A stretch of DNA of 64,000 nucleotides, taken from Allacma fusca (lineage: Eukaryota > Arthropoda > Collembola > Symphypleona > Sminthuridae). Below the pieces are notes generated by a model, which was not told the origin of the DNA, did not search any database, and saw only the letters and a list, made by a program, of their open reading frames with translations. The DNA lies in NCBI GenBank assembly GCA_947179485.1, contig OX359250.1, positions 47,155,450 through 47,219,449 on the forward strand. The letters are read 5' to 3'. This document shows positions 10,230 to 20,880 of this stretch, in pieces. The translations under genes were made by a program, and so were the position numbers. How positions within the stretch are numbered: position 1 is the first letter of the stretch; every line of letters begins with the position of its first letter.

Positions 10230-13200
10230 TTATACACGTTTGGCTTTATCAATCAATCGCTGAGATTTTCGCACCGGAAGTGGGAGTTTAGATGGAGACG
10301 AAACTTTGGATAAAACTGGAACACGAGTCGCACTTTCAGAAGATGATGATGGAGTGGAAATGTCAGGAGAGTCGGAGGAGTGAAAATGACTGAGCCAAGA
10401 GTTAAACTCATCTTGGTCATCACGTGTGTATACATACTCAGGGTGTATTATACCATTACCTAAATCTAAACTTATAAGCTTGAGCTGTGAAAGATGACAC
10501 CGGACATTAGGTCGCAACCTTTGAGAAGGGAATGTTAAAACTAGCTCAGCATTATTGTTCTTATCTATACTTACAATTGTATAGGGGCCTATCCACCTAC
10601 AGAGTAATTTATCGGAAAGACCAACTTTACGCTGTGGTAAGTAAAATCTAACGTGGGAACCAACTTTATATTCAAAGGGTCTGTATTGCGCATCAAACTT
10701 TTCCTTGGCCTGAATCTGAGCTGTGCGAATTAATTGAGCAATTCGCTGATGCATAATTTTTACTTGATTCGGACTCAACTGAGTAATACTTAAAAGGGAA
10801 TTAGGGATCGAGTTTAGCATGGGAGCTGGAGGCTGGCGCCCGAAAAACGCTTGGAAAGGGGAAATTTTTGTAACCGAATGCTCACTGGTATTGTAAGCAG
10901 CAATTACATATGGAACATATACGTCCCAATTATCTTGATTATCGGAAACAAACTTACTAAGCATTATTGCTAAAGTTTGGTTCACTCTTTCCACGGCTCC
11001 ATGAGACCGGGGGTGAAAGGGCACACTAAAATTATGAGTAATGTTAAACTGTTGTGTTAATTTTTGCACAACTGCCGACTTAAATTCAGCGGCACCATCA
11101 GAAATTAATGTGGACATGCCTGGAAAAGTTAAAATAAATTGCTCGAGATGCATGGAAACATTCGCAGCATCTTTGACAGGAAGCAATGAAACATGAACCC
11201 ATTTAGTAAACAAGTCAGTTAAAACCAATACATATTTATTACCTCTAGGTGTTTCTTTAAAGGGGCCTAATAAATCCATCGCGTAAGTACTAGCGGGGAT
11301 TTTTATGGGAATTATTTTAAGACTGTCCATCCGTAGACGAGTCTGATGTTGGCGACTTTGGCACTCGGGGCATTGTGAGCAATGCTTGAAAGTGTCCGCG
11401 GTCATGGATCGCCACCAATAATAGGGACGGATCCTTGCCAAACATCTACGAAAACTGAGATGACCTGCTAAGGGATGATTATGGGCATTATGTAATAATG
11501 TGGGAATCAAGGCCTTAGGAACTAAAAGTAAATTAGGTTGCCTAGGATTAAACTGAATAAAATACACACCATCACTATTCGAAGTAACTTTTGAGCGCTT
11601 TTTTGTTAATAATCTCTGCAAAACAGGATCAATAGCTTGAGCATGTTTCAAGTCGTCAGGATTAATTAACGGATCAAAAGGAGTAATGAGAGAGGAAGTA
11701 AAACCAGGTAAAATCAAATCCTCCTCAGATTGTGTATCACTCGACAGTGCATATGGACAACGGGAGACGCCATCCACATTCCTGTGGAGAGAGCCTTTTT
11801 TATAACGTATCACATACCTATATTCCTGTAAAATTATAGACATTTTTGTAAGTCTAGCAGTAGGGTCACGCTGACACTTTAAAAAGCATAATGCATGATG
11901 GTCAGTGACAATTGTAAAAGGCTTTAAAAATAAAAATTCACGTAACTTTTTCGTGGAAAATACAACAGCAAGACACTCTTTCTCTGTGACACTCCAATTT
12001 TTCTCCGTAGGAGTGAGTGCACGAGAGACATAATAAACGGGATGCTCACCATCCTCAAACTGTTGGTGGAGAATCCCTGCAATTGCAAGGTTGCTCGCAT
12101 CCGTGTACAATAAACATGGAAGATTCTCATCATAATGTCTCAACACAGGGGCTTTACACACGGCCTGTTTGAGATTTTCAAAAGACTCATCACAATCCTT
12201 GGACCAATGGTACAAAGAATGTTTTTTGAGTAAGCTCTGCAATGGAGCTGCAATCTGAGCAAAACCTAAAATAAATCTTCGGTAATAACCTATAGTGCCC
12301 AAAAATTTTCTAAGAGTATCTAAATTATTGGGCTTCGGCTGGCGCATTATAGCAGCCACTTTAGCCGGTTCCGTTGTTAATCCTTGTTGGGTCAAATAAA
12401 ATCCGAAAATAATATGTTCTTGCATAGCAAAATTACATTTCCATGGACTGAGTCGAAAATTAACTCGGGATAACGCTTGAAAAACTAATTCAAGGGCGAC
12501 TAAATGAGAAGGAAAATCACGACTGTATGGAATTATATCATCTATATATGATACAGCATGTGTATAGCGTAAGCGTCCCAAAGTTGCTATAGCTAATTTT
12601 TGGAAATAGGCCGGAGCATTTTTGAGACCGAAACATACGCGGAGGTACATATATATACCAAACTCAGTAATAATAGCGCATAAATGTCTATCATCAGGAT
12701 GAATCAGAGCCTGATAATAGCCGCTAAATAAATCCAAGGGGGAAAAATACTTTGCATGTCGGAGCTGAAAAAGTAAATCATCGATACGGGGAAGAGGAAA
12801 TAACTCATCTTTAGTGATTTTGTTTAACTTTGTAAAATCACACACTAATCTCCATTTATTTAATTTTTGTCGAACTAAAAACACTGGGGTTGAATAATTG
12901 GAAGACTCACACGGGACTATAATATTAGCCTGTATGAGTTTGTCAAGTTCACTCTTTAATATTTCACGTTCAAGGGGACTTAGTCTATACGGTTTGGACT
13001 GAACTGGAACATCCGAGTTCAACTGTATACGCATGGGAGGGAGAATGCAAGCCTGTAAATCATTAATGCTCCATGCAAAAAGATAAGAATACCGATTTAA
13101 AAGTTGAATAATAGCATGACGCTGGTCTGGGGTAAGCTGAGAATTAATATTGATAACTGAAAGTTGTTCAGTAGTCAATGGTTTAATTTCGGAGGGAATA

Positions 13201-14189
13201 ACTGGGACAGAAGAGAGGGCTTGAACAAACTCATACCGTTGTGAGTAACCTAAAATTGTGCCCGCAACAATAAGTTGAGGAGAGCGAGACACATTGGAAG
13301 CCAATAAAACATTTTTACTATGGTTGATGACAGGGGGAAAAATAACTTGAAGTTGTTTTTCTACTGTAGGGCTGGGAATGAACGCACATGAATGAGTGGA
13401 ATTCATATCTGTGGTTGGAATGTACATTTGACGTCGAGGGGGAAGGTTAATGGTAAACAAGGACTTCACTGGTAAGGAACATCCACATTCCACTGAGCAC
13501 ACTTCATTGTATGCATGACTACGAAGATAATGGGTCACTTGTGAATTATACATAATACTACGACTAACATCTACAACCAATGTGTATTGTTTGAGAAAAG
13601 CACACCCTAAAATGAATGAGGGGGTGAGAGTATCTAACACATGAGCTGTAGTTGTGTAATGTATATTATCTAAATTAAAACACAAAGTTACTACACTTGA
13701 AGTTTTAAGTTTGGTTTTGTCAGCGGTCATAATATGACAGGGAGGGCCTGGCAAAATTTTACTCTCAGCTGGCACTGCACTTCGTAAAATTAAAGTATGT
13801 GTAGCACCAGTATCAACTAAAGCATCAATTGTCACTGAGGTAAAATAGCACATGATGTAGGGGCAATGTGTAGCACTTAAAACATTTACAGAGGGTAAGT
13901 AATCTGTGGGTATGACTGTAGAGTGGGATTTGCTTGAACTTGCTGGGGAACTGCAGCCTGTTGAGGAGGCGCAAAAGCAAGTTCCACTCTTTGAACAGTC
14001 TGGCGATTGTTGGGATTGTAATTGTTGTTGCGGCGGTAATTGTTGTTTTGGTAATTCCGTTGACCATTGTTGCGGTTCTGGAATTGTTGTCGATTTTGAT
14101 TGTTGTGGGGACCCTGGTTCTGATTGTTGGGTCCCCGCTGCCCATTTCCCGACCGACAATCGCGAGCAAAATGACCAAATTTGTTGCAA
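10230..14189 (-). CDS. pol: Pol polyprotein: protease, RT, RNase H, integrase
   Basis: A 1,319-codon frame that begins with a TTG directly after an in-frame TAA, so it must be entered from gag by a -1 frameshift between 14189 and 13886. The aspartic protease has DTGA at 126-129. RT has SPLDLF near 483-488 and YIDD at 548-551. RNase H has TDAS at 696-699 and TDHHAL near 762-767. Integrase has an HHCC zinc region around 903-943 and catalytic D972, D1031 and E1067, giving D,D-35-E spacing. A GPY-type WIGPY motif follows in the C-terminal part. No chromodomain is seen. All catalytic residues are present, so the enzyme set looks functional. Confidence 0.95.
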   Translation of the reverse strand: MQQIWSFCSRLSVGKWAAGTQQSEPGSPQQSKSTTIPEPQQWSTELPKQQLPPQQQLQSQQSPDCSKSGTCFCASSTGCSSPASSSKSHSTVIPTDYLPSVNVLSATHCPYIMCYFTSVTIDALVDTGATHTLILRSAVPAESKILPGPPCHIMTADKTKLKTSSVVTLCFNLDNIHYTTTAHVLDTLTPSFILGCAFLKQYTLVVDVSRSIMYNSQVTHYLRSHAYNEVCSVECGCSLPVKSLFTINLPPRRQMYIPTTDMNSTHSCAFIPSPTVEKQLQVIFPPVINHSKNVLLASNVSRSPQLIVAGTILGYSQRYEFVQALSSVPVIPSEIKPLTTEQLSVININSQLTPDQRHAIIQLLNRYSYLFAWSINDLQACILPPMRIQLNSDVPVQSKPYRLSPLEREILKSELDKLIQANIIVPCESSNYSTPVFLVRQKLNKWRLVCDFTKLNKITKDELFPLPRIDDLLFQLRHAKYFSPLDLFSGYYQALIHPDDRHLCAIITEFGIYMYLRVCFGLKNAPAYFQKLAIATLGRLRYTHAVSYIDDIIPYSRDFPSHLVALELVFQALSRVNFRLSPWKCNFAMQEHIIFGFYLTQQGLTTEPAKVAAIMRQPKPNNLDTLRKFLGTIGYYRRFILGFAQIAAPLQSLLKKHSLYHWSKDCDESFENLKQAVCKAPVLRHYDENLPCLLYTDASNLAIAGILHQQFEDGEHPVYYVSRALTPTEKNWSVTEKECLAVVFSTKKLREFLFLKPFTIVTDHHALCFLKCQRDPTARLTKMSIILQEYRYVIRYKKGSLHRNVDGVSRCPYALSSDTQSEEDLILPGFTSSLITPFDPLINPDDLKHAQAIDPVLQRLLTKKRSKVTSNSDGVYFIQFNPRQPNLLLVPKALIPTLLHNAHNHPLAGHLSFRRCLARIRPYYWWRSMTADTFKHCSQCPECQSRQHQTRLRMDSLKIIPIKIPASTYAMDLLGPFKETPRGNKYVLVLTDLFTKWVHVSLLPVKDAANVSMHLEQFILTFPGMSTLISDGAAEFKSAVVQKLTQQFNITHNFSVPFHPRSHGAVERVNQTLAIMLSKFVSDNQDNWDVYVPYVIAAYNTSEHSVTKISPFQAFFGRQPPAPMLNSIPNSLLSITQLSPNQVKIMHQRIAQLIRTAQIQAKEKFDAQYRPFEYKVGSHVRFYLPQRKVGLSDKLLCRWIGPYTIVSIDKNNNAELVLTFPSQRLRPNVRCHLSQLKLISLDLGNGIIHPEYVYTRDDQDEFNSWLSHFHSSDSPDISTPSSSSESATRVPVLSKVSSPSKLPLPVRKSQRLIDKAKRV

Positions 14190-15388
14190 TTATAGCATTG
14201 GAGCCCACGAGCAGGGTTGGGATTATTATTATTACCGTTATTTTGATTATTATTGTTACGAGGAGGACCATTATTATTATTTCTACCACCGCCTCGTCCG
14301 CGACGATTATTATTACGTTGAGCAGGTGGGTTACCATTTAATGCGTTAACTTGAGCATGTGGGGCATCAGATGTAGTTAACTTTTTGATTTGTTCTTCCA
14401 AAGCTAATAATTTAGCAGTAGTATCGGGCATGGGAGTAGCTTCTTGTTGAAATTCACGATGCTCGCAAAATCTAACAAGGGCTGCGATACTTGTAAAACT
14501 CAAGCCGCTAGTAGCTTGGGCGTATTTTGGGAGTAGTCCCGAAATGCCCCAAGCCACTCTATCAGCGACGGGCATGTTTGCATCATAACGGGAACAAAGT
14601 GTATCCATAGCATACAAAAATTTTGCACATGACTCTTTTTCTACCTGAACTTTTGATTTAAGTTGGTGCAAATAAACTTGACGGCTTTTACCGTATCTCT
14701 CTCGAAGAGCTGTATACATAGTGGGAATATCTACTACAGTGGAACCTGCACGTCTAATTTCACCCTGTAGCCAAAGAAATGGATCAGGCAATAATAAATT
14801 GGGGAGATTATTTTGTAACTCCGCCCAATCCCATTTAAGTAAACCAATAATCCGCTCCAAATCCATAATAAAATCAAAAACATCATGATTCGCCGGATCA
14901 AACTGATTAGTTTTCTTAAAATTAAGAAAAGAATTCGCTGGAGGGGTTTGAATCACTATCGTAGGCGGAACTGTCGTCGCCATTTTATTCGTATGATAAT
15001 AAACTGTTGAAAAATAACCACTAGGTTCTTGAAATAAATCACATAAATTTATTACCGGAGGTGGGATCTTAAATTTACGAGAAGCACGTTTTGCATTTTT
15101 CTGCGAAGCACTTTGAGTAAAACTAGCACTTGGGGTAGGTTTAGTAGTTTTGGTTTTAAGGGGTGGAATTAATGGAACAGTTGTAGTAGTTGGAGGAGTC
15201 TGAGCTGTGCTACTGGAAACTGTAGTTACAGGTTGGCGCTTACGAGCAGCCTTTAAAACCTTAGCTAATTGATCTTTATCTAAAATGTCAGGGTTAGAAT
15301 TTGAACGAGTTGAACGCCCTTGAGGCGGAGGTGAAATTGATGACTGAGATGCAAGGGGTTTCTTTGGAGGCTGTTTTGAGCCAGACAT
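13886..15388 (-). CDS. gag: Gag polyprotein
   Basis: 500 aa from an ATG at 15388. It has a basic, Ser/Pro-rich N-terminus and a helical capsid-like middle (about 170-350). One CCHC zinc knuckle, CYNCNKFGHFARDC, lies near residues 396-409, followed by an Asn/Gln/Arg-rich nucleocapsid tail. It forms particles and packages the RNA by family analogy. The frame is intact. Its 3' end overlaps pol by about 300 nt in the +1 relation expected for -1 frameshifting. Confidence 0.92.
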   Translation of the reverse strand: MSGSKQPPKKPLASQSSISPPPQGRSTRSNSNPDILDKDQLAKVLKAARKRQPVTTVSSSTAQTPPTTTTVPLIPPLKTKTTKPTPSASFTQSASQKNAKRASRKFKIPPPVINLCDLFQEPSGYFSTVYYHTNKMATTVPPTIVIQTPPANSFLNFKKTNQFDPANHDVFDFIMDLERIIGLLKWDWAELQNNLPNLLLPDPFLWLQGEIRRAGSTVVDIPTMYTALRERYGKSRQVYLHQLKSKVQVEKESCAKFLYAMDTLCSRYDANMPVADRVAWGISGLLPKYAQATSGLSFTSIAALVRFCEHREFQQEATPMPDTTAKLLALEEQIKKLTTSDAPHAQVNALNGNPPAQRNNNRRGRGGGRNNNNGPPRNNNNQNNGNNNNPNPARGLQCYNCNKFGHFARDCRSGNGQRGPNNQNQGPHNNQNRQQFQNRNNGQRNYQNNNYRRNNNYNPNNRQTVQRVELAFAPPQQAAVPQQVQANPTLQSYPQITYPL

Positions 15389-15924
15389 AAAAAACCATAA
15401 TTATTTACGTACCTTTTTCCAGTAAAACATCAGTAAGTCTTGATATGACCAAAATAATAAATCATTTAAACACTTGGACAGGAAAATCACTCTGTCAAAA
15501 CAACACACACAGGAAAATCTTCTGTGGAAAACTTGAAAGCAGGTAAAGGTCCTCTGCAAAAATCCAGTAAGGCAGGCAAATCCTCTGCAAAATCTTGTAT
15601 AGGCAGGCAAATCCTCTGCGAACAATGACTCAATCCTCGGAACCGTTGTGGGCCAGGAGAGTAGAATCGGGGGCAGTCCAAGACAGCTGTTGTCGCCACT
15701 TGGTCCACCTGACTTCAGTAGTTGCAATCTACAAGTCCTTTAACAAAAATTCTCGAGACGGGAATAAAATCAACCGTTAGACAAACTTCATGTTAAAAAT
15801 CAATCTCAAAAGAATGCCAAAATCTCAAACTTTTTTCTTAATTATTGCGCTTTTAACCCGGGGAGCCTAATCTGAGAGCTATTCGGGTGACTTATTCACG
15901 GGCAAACTGGTGAAAAGTCTTTGA
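15389..15924 (-). other. LTR element 5' leader with short direct repeats
   Basis: The untranslated leader is between the primer-binding site and the gag ATG. A ~30-bp unit containing GGCAGGCAAATCCTCTGC occurs twice in a row with a further partial copy (about 15540-15625). It could be a packaging or structural element. A short minus-strand frame here has no recognisable product. Confidence 0.55.
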
Positions 15925-15936
15925 CATGGGCCACCA
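15925..15936 (-). other. Primer-binding site, tRNA-Ile type
   Basis: On the element's strand TGGTGGCCCATG begins immediately after the 5' LTR. It is complementary to the 3' end of an animal tRNA-Ile(AAU), recalled as ...CATGGGCCA plus CCA, over 12 nt. The zero spacing supports the LTR boundary. The tRNA identity is from memory of insect tRNA-Ile. Confidence 0.75.
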
Positions 15937-16471
15937 TATTAAGGTCAAGCTGAGGTCACTCCTTTTGAGTAACTTTCCAAACTTGACTAATTATGAATCG
16001 TGCTAAAAATGTAATTAATTGGACGAAAGCAACTAATAAAAGTCTCAAATGTAATCCAGAGAATTATTGAATGAAACAACCCGAAGGCTGATTGTTTATT
16101 CAAAATGAAACTGAAAACGAAATGATTATTACTTCAACAATAACTTCAGAAACTTAAAAATAGAACAAAAGGGGAATCTCAGAGGATTCCAAAAATCAAA
16201 CAGAAAGGAATAACTCTCAGTCTAAGACTGAAGTTCGCAAATAAGATTTGCACACACTTTAACACTGTCGTGTGTGATTCATACATCATTACATCATTTC
16301 ATAAGATGAGACGCGTCCAAAAGTGGAGCGTGAGAAGTCCCTCGTCAGGGATTCTTTACTCTGCTCTAGACGCAGCTAGAGCTGACCTTTAACACTAATA
16401 ACAATTTTATTACATGACTAAAATCACTTCTTACAACTACACTTCTTACAACTATGTATGTATACCTTACA
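15937..16471 (-). repeat. 5' LTR
   Basis: 535 bp identical to the 3' LTR. It should contain the promoter for the genomic RNA. The host sequence resumes at 16472 with the CTAT duplication. Confidence 0.95.
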
Positions 16472-16640
16472 CTATATAGGCCTATTTGTAGGCTATTTAT
16501 AGGGTGCGAGAATTTTACTGAAGAGGATTGTAGACAAAATAGGGTGCAAGAATATACACTTAAAGCCTAGCCTACAAAATAGGTAGGCTCATCCGCAATT
16601 ATACGCATACATGTAGGCTATTGAAGCATGTCATTTTCAT
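16472..16640. repeat. TAGGCC/CTATTTATAGG-word repeat
   Basis: Words such as TAGGCCTATTTGTAGGC and AGGGTGC-AAGAAT recur. The same words make up the nested element at 35981-36368. The LTR element inserted at its left edge, so its own left end is cut off from it. Confidence 0.5.
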
Positions 16641-17653
16641 TTAAAGTCATATGGTTAGGCAAAATTAAAATCAAAAAATATTCCGGGCCTACTTGCAGAT
16701 ATTATGTTTTATGGCGTGGTTGAAGCTTGATAAGTTCGTGCTATCTCGCCTTGATATGCTGAAATCTCACCGAAAATTAAAACTTCTAAATATTCGGGAA
16801 GGGACTCGACGACTGAAGTGAAAATTTGCGTTTGAACACAATTCAAATTTCAATACGGATTTACCATGAGATATGTAGTCAGTCAACTAGTAGATCTCCG
16901 TTATCATAATCCTCTTGTTCTGCCGACTTTGGAAAATGTTTCTTGTGTTATTCAGTTTTTTAAATCTTAAGTGCGACATACCCTTTGACGAACGTTGTAA
17001 AATTTGGGCACTATTTCCGGCGTAAACCAAGTAGAAATCGACACTGTTTCGATCTTACGGACTTTGGCCAAGATGTCTAAACTCAAGCTATTTTATTCCG
17101 ATCCCATTGATTTGATACAGGATTTTTAATTTATTAGAGTAGAATTCTCTTAAATAGTCTCAGTAACGACGCTAATTCTCTTTCATCTCTAATAATTCAT
17201 CTTTACGCTATAATTTATAATTTTATGGATTCTACTTGGGAAATTACAAGCACACACATTCTCGTCTCCAGCTCTTCTAGTCCAACAAATTTCATCAAAA
17301 CTCACATTTTTGAATACCTGGCCGGAAATTTCAATTACGATTGCTGAGCAATTACATTGATTTCTAATAACTTCATTTGAGGTTACAGTTATAGCAGATT
17401 CTTAAAAATAAAAATAATCCCGAAAACAATTTTTTGAAACTTTGAAGTCTTCTAGTTCCCTTTTGTTTTGCTTCCCTTTTAGTTTCACAAATGTAGACTA
17501 GACCAGCCAAACGGACCTTACATTAAAAAATTAATTCCAAGGGAAATTTTCGAGGTGGGTAAGTTAATTAAAAGCTTTAACAGACTTGGTAAAAGTCACG
17601 GACAAAGGTTGGAAGAAATTGAATAGCCCCGTTAAAAATCATGACGAGAATAA
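16641..17653. other. No gene recognised
   Basis: AT-rich sequence without credible coding frames or transposon ends. It ends at the A that precedes the Helitron start. Confidence 0.45.
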
Positions 17654-19023
17654 TCCTAATGCTATAATTTGAAGATGATGACAGTGGAAGAAGTGGTGGG
17701 GTATTTTTAAATCCTCGCTCTATCCTAAACGTGCTTTTTAGGTTTGCGAGTACACATTGCCATAAAGCGCTTTTATAGCACGCTTTGGCTTCAGCTAGAA
17801 TTGTCGCTCTGAGTCCTCTCCTATTAAACATAGCATGCTTCCACCGACGCAGGCGGTGGCTGTGGCTATGCTGTTCGTACTTGTAATCCTTATAAATTAA
17901 TGACCTAGGGATGGAGTTTGTGGCTATTAAACTTTCGCGCTCTACTCTTAATATCAGCGCGCAAGGTTTAGGCATACAGTAAGCCCAAGACTGGGCTTAA
18001 TTCGAAAGCCGTTTAGCCTCTACACTTTTCTGCTGTTGTGTTAATTTAAAGTTGGGCGTGCTCATTTCAATATATAGCAAGCCACTATGTACTATATTAT
18101 TTCACTATATAGCCAAGCAAGCCGGTGGTATACAGCAAGTCGAGAAGCACAGCGGGCTGAAACTCTGTCGCAGACGAGAGCTTTTTCAGCTCGCTCTGCT
18201 TCTCAGCTATATACCAACTCCTTGCAGCCTACTGGAAGCTCGCAATATTACACAATTTTAGATTATCACTTAAAAGCGCTAATCGTAATTATTATAAACA
18301 TTAGACATAAATCATCAAATTTTGATTAAATTAAGTCTGACAGTGATCTTTAGTGGGTCGGAAGCTGTTGTCCCATAATTATTTGATGAAATACCAACTA
18401 TCCATGTATATGAAACGAATTGTTAGTCTAACAGTTAATAGTTCACATGTCTTATATAAGATTACTTTACCCGGCGAATAATGTTAGTCAAACGGGACTC
18501 AGCTCTTTGGGACTGAGCGAAAACATAGGGAGTGGAGTGGGATTGGAGTGAGAGTGGGACTGATATGTATGAAAACGGTTGGGACTGAGACTGAGTGGGA
18601 CTGACGGATTGAACTGATTCAAGTGCATGGACTGAGCGGGACTGATGCGCGTACAATATTAGGCAATTTTTAAATTTTCGCGCCATATATTAAAGCCCAA
18701 GGATGAAAGTGAGCGCCATTTTGTATCCTTGGGGACTGACTGGGAGTTTGACCACAGAGTCTCATTGGGACTGAGACTGAGTTGGAATCACACTGTAGAT
18801 AGCATAGGAGTGAGTGGAGTGAGTGTATCACAGCGCTTCTGGGACTGATCGGGAGTGGGACTGACGAACTGGGAGTTTGACTAACATTACCGGCGAAGCG
18901 GGACATTAATATTAAGCCTTCTCGACAGGCCTTGATACAGGATCTATAGCCATTTAAGGTTTTGTGAATACTCTCACAATTCTCAAGTAATTTCCCATGT
19001 GCGAAGCACAGGGCTTTTACTAG
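17654..19023 (+). mobile_element. Non-autonomous Helitron with nested MITE
   Basis: It begins TCCTAATGCTATAATTTGAAGATG, after an A at 17653. It ends with a TGTGC/GCACA hairpin (18994-19013) and CTAG at 19020-19023, followed by T. The A|T flanks match Helitron insertion. The first ~140 bp are similar to the Helitron 5' ends at 35585 and 37067, and the 3' end is similar to 1955-2097. It carries a 411-bp hAT-like MITE, so the original was about 950 bp. No Rep/helicase is encoded. Confidence 0.75.
18479..18889. mobile_element. hAT-like MITE, GGGACTGA-word family
   Basis: Terminal repeat TAATGTTAGTCAAAC and its complement, with a perfect 8-bp duplication CCGGCGAA (18471-18478 and 18890-18897). 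The interior is dense in GGGACTGAG and GGGAGTGGGACTG words. It is nested inside the Helitron, so it is younger. Confidence 0.85.
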
Positions 19024-19084
19024 TAATTATAAATAGAGGGAAGTTGAGAAGTTGAGCGGGAAAACAAGCTCCAGTAGTCCTCAC

Positions 19085-19985
19085 CATACCTGGGCGTTTA
19101 CAATGCACTCGCACTCACCTCGCACTCAATTACAACGGTGAACCTTTGAACTCCCCTCGCGCTCGCACTCATGAATTCTGAACCACTGCACTCAAACTCC
19201 TACCTCAAAGCACTCTTCCAAAATTATTGCACTCGCACTGAAACCTTGAGTGCACTCATAGCCCTCTTGCACCACCGAGTGAGTGATATAATTTTATGGC
19301 TGGATGGAATAAAATCTGATTTTCTGATTAATTCGGAAGTCGCAACATTGAGGAAACTAGGTGTTTTTTCGTATCTATTTCCTATATTCCCGCCACAATT
19401 CTGAGTCCAGCTGTTTTCACATTTTCACTGTGGTTTTGGAGATTTTGCCTATTTTGGTACATCCGCTAGGTCAGCGCTGACAATTTTTAAAAACCTTCAA
19501 ATAGTGATTAATGAAAAAAGTTAATTTACATATTTTGCCACACTAACTTTCGTACCTTAATTTTTGGATTAACAATGAGTGACTTCACAAGGTTCTTTTG
19601 CTTGTTTTTTTTCTTCGGTTTTCACTCAATTTTGGAAATTGTGGAAAAAAATGTACACAACTCACTTGGTTTCTTACGTTAATGCATTGGCGGTTGTTAA
19701 CTTATACATGGTAGCAAAACAGAATGTACACATCATCACACTTTGGTTGACATGCCGTTGTACCGAATTTTGAAAAAAACCGTCAGCTTAGCGGATTGCA
19801 GAGTGCAGTGTTCTGCACTCAGCCTCTGCCTCTTCAACATCAACTTTATTGAAAGAACCTCGGCCTCGTTAAGTTGAGTGCATGACGGTTACATTGGCAC
19901 TCGCACTCACTTAAAATTTTGAGTGCATAGAGTGCGAGGTGAGTGCGAGGCATGACCTCATGCCTCTTGAGTGCGCCCAGGTATG
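19085..19985. mobile_element. hAT-like MITE, GAGTGCGAG-word family
   Basis: The ends are CATACCTGGGCG and CGCCCAGGTATG with the 8-bp duplication GTCCTCAC (19077-19084 and 19986-19993). Repeated CACTCGCACTC words occupy ~180 bp at each end. The core (19290-19790) is unique, with no transposase. Confidence 0.85.
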
Positions 19986-20185
19986 GTCCTCACAAGAAGC
20001 CGATGGAATTAAATTGCCAAATTCCTGGAGAAGGCATCCACCAACTAAATACTGCGGATATTCATTTTATTATCTTCATATTTATCCCTTCAATATTTTA
20101 ATAGTCCCCTCCTCTCTGTACTCCTTCAAAGTTTCCCATTATGAACTTTTGCTCTACAATATCATAATAATTATTATGACATCAC

Positions 20186-20290
20186 CAGGGTGGCTTGATT
20201 TAAATCACGTTGATTTTAATCTTGATTTAAATCAATATTTAAATCACTTGATTTTTTTCAAATAAATCATTGATTTAAATCACAACTGAC
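20186..20290 (+). mobile_element. MITE left end, GATTTAAATC-word family
   Basis: It starts CAGGGTGGCTTGATTTAAATC, then GATTTAAATCA palindromic words repeat. CAGGG is typical of hAT termini. No matching right end is present nearby, so this is a truncated single end. Confidence 0.55.
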
Positions 20291-20579
20291 TATTCAACTT
20301 GCATGTTTAGGTAACATGTAATTTTAAATTTTGAAACGTTGTAGAAGTGCATTTTTGTGTTTTTATGAATTTTGGGTATGAGACTATTTTGGACTTTTTT
20401 CATAATTGATTATTTTCAGGATTAATTGAGTGCGTTGCATAATAAATATCTGTCAAGCTGTCACGGTCCCATCAAATTTGGATATGAGTGCTTTGAAATA
20501 TGGTATATTACTAGTGCTTCAGCTGGGGACAATTGTTGTGTCCCACAGAAGATTCCGTTTCGTTTCAAAATCCAGTGAC

Positions 20580-20880
20580 AAAAATAAGTATGTATTCCGA
20601 TCCCGTCCCGAAATAACACGGGGGCAATATTTATGTCCTGAAATTGTCTCGTCCCTAACAGAAACTCAGTATCTACAAAAATATCCCAACATCCAATCTT
20701 TCTAAGAGAGTACTATTTAGAGTGGTAAGATTTGACTGTGGGAATTTAGCATTTTTTAAATGTCATAACATCTAACGCAGAGATATTCACACTTGTTTAG
20801 ACTTAATATTCTCGATTTGCAAACAATTTTTCTGTCCCGGCTTACCCTACCATCCTGTCCCGAAACACTATATATGTACA
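20580..20880. repeat. TCCCG-word element fragment
   Basis: Blocks of CCCGTCCCGAAAT and TCCCGAAACACTATATA at the two sides match the family at 5469-5866. The ends are not resolved. Confidence 0.4.

Larger units (their letters stand above)
7412..16471 (-). mobile_element. Full-length Ty3/gypsy LTR retrotransposon, very young
   Basis: This 9,060-bp element is read on the minus strand. It has two 535-bp LTRs that I find identical by direct reading, a primer-binding site abutting the 5' LTR, and a 4-bp target duplication CTAT (7408-7411 and 16472-16475). The order is LTR, leader, gag, pol (protease, RT, RNase H, integrase), ORF3, ORF4, 3' UTR and LTR, with no internal stop in gag or pol. Integrase lies after RNase H, which is the Ty3/gypsy order. 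It inserted at the edge of a TAGGCC-word repeat. Identical LTRs and intact frames indicate recent, possibly ongoing, activity. Confidence 0.95.

Noticed and set aside
10230-10400. Chromodomain at the pol C-terminus
   Set aside because: The tail is Ser/Pro/Lys-rich without chromodomain aromatic residues.
13906-14349. Plus-strand open frames of 135-147 codons rich in Cys/Tyr/Val
   Set aside because: They are antisense shadows of the Asn/Gln-rich gag tail.
17577-17975. Minus-strand 132-codon frame
   Set aside because: Overlaps the Helitron 5' end and has no recognisable protein features.
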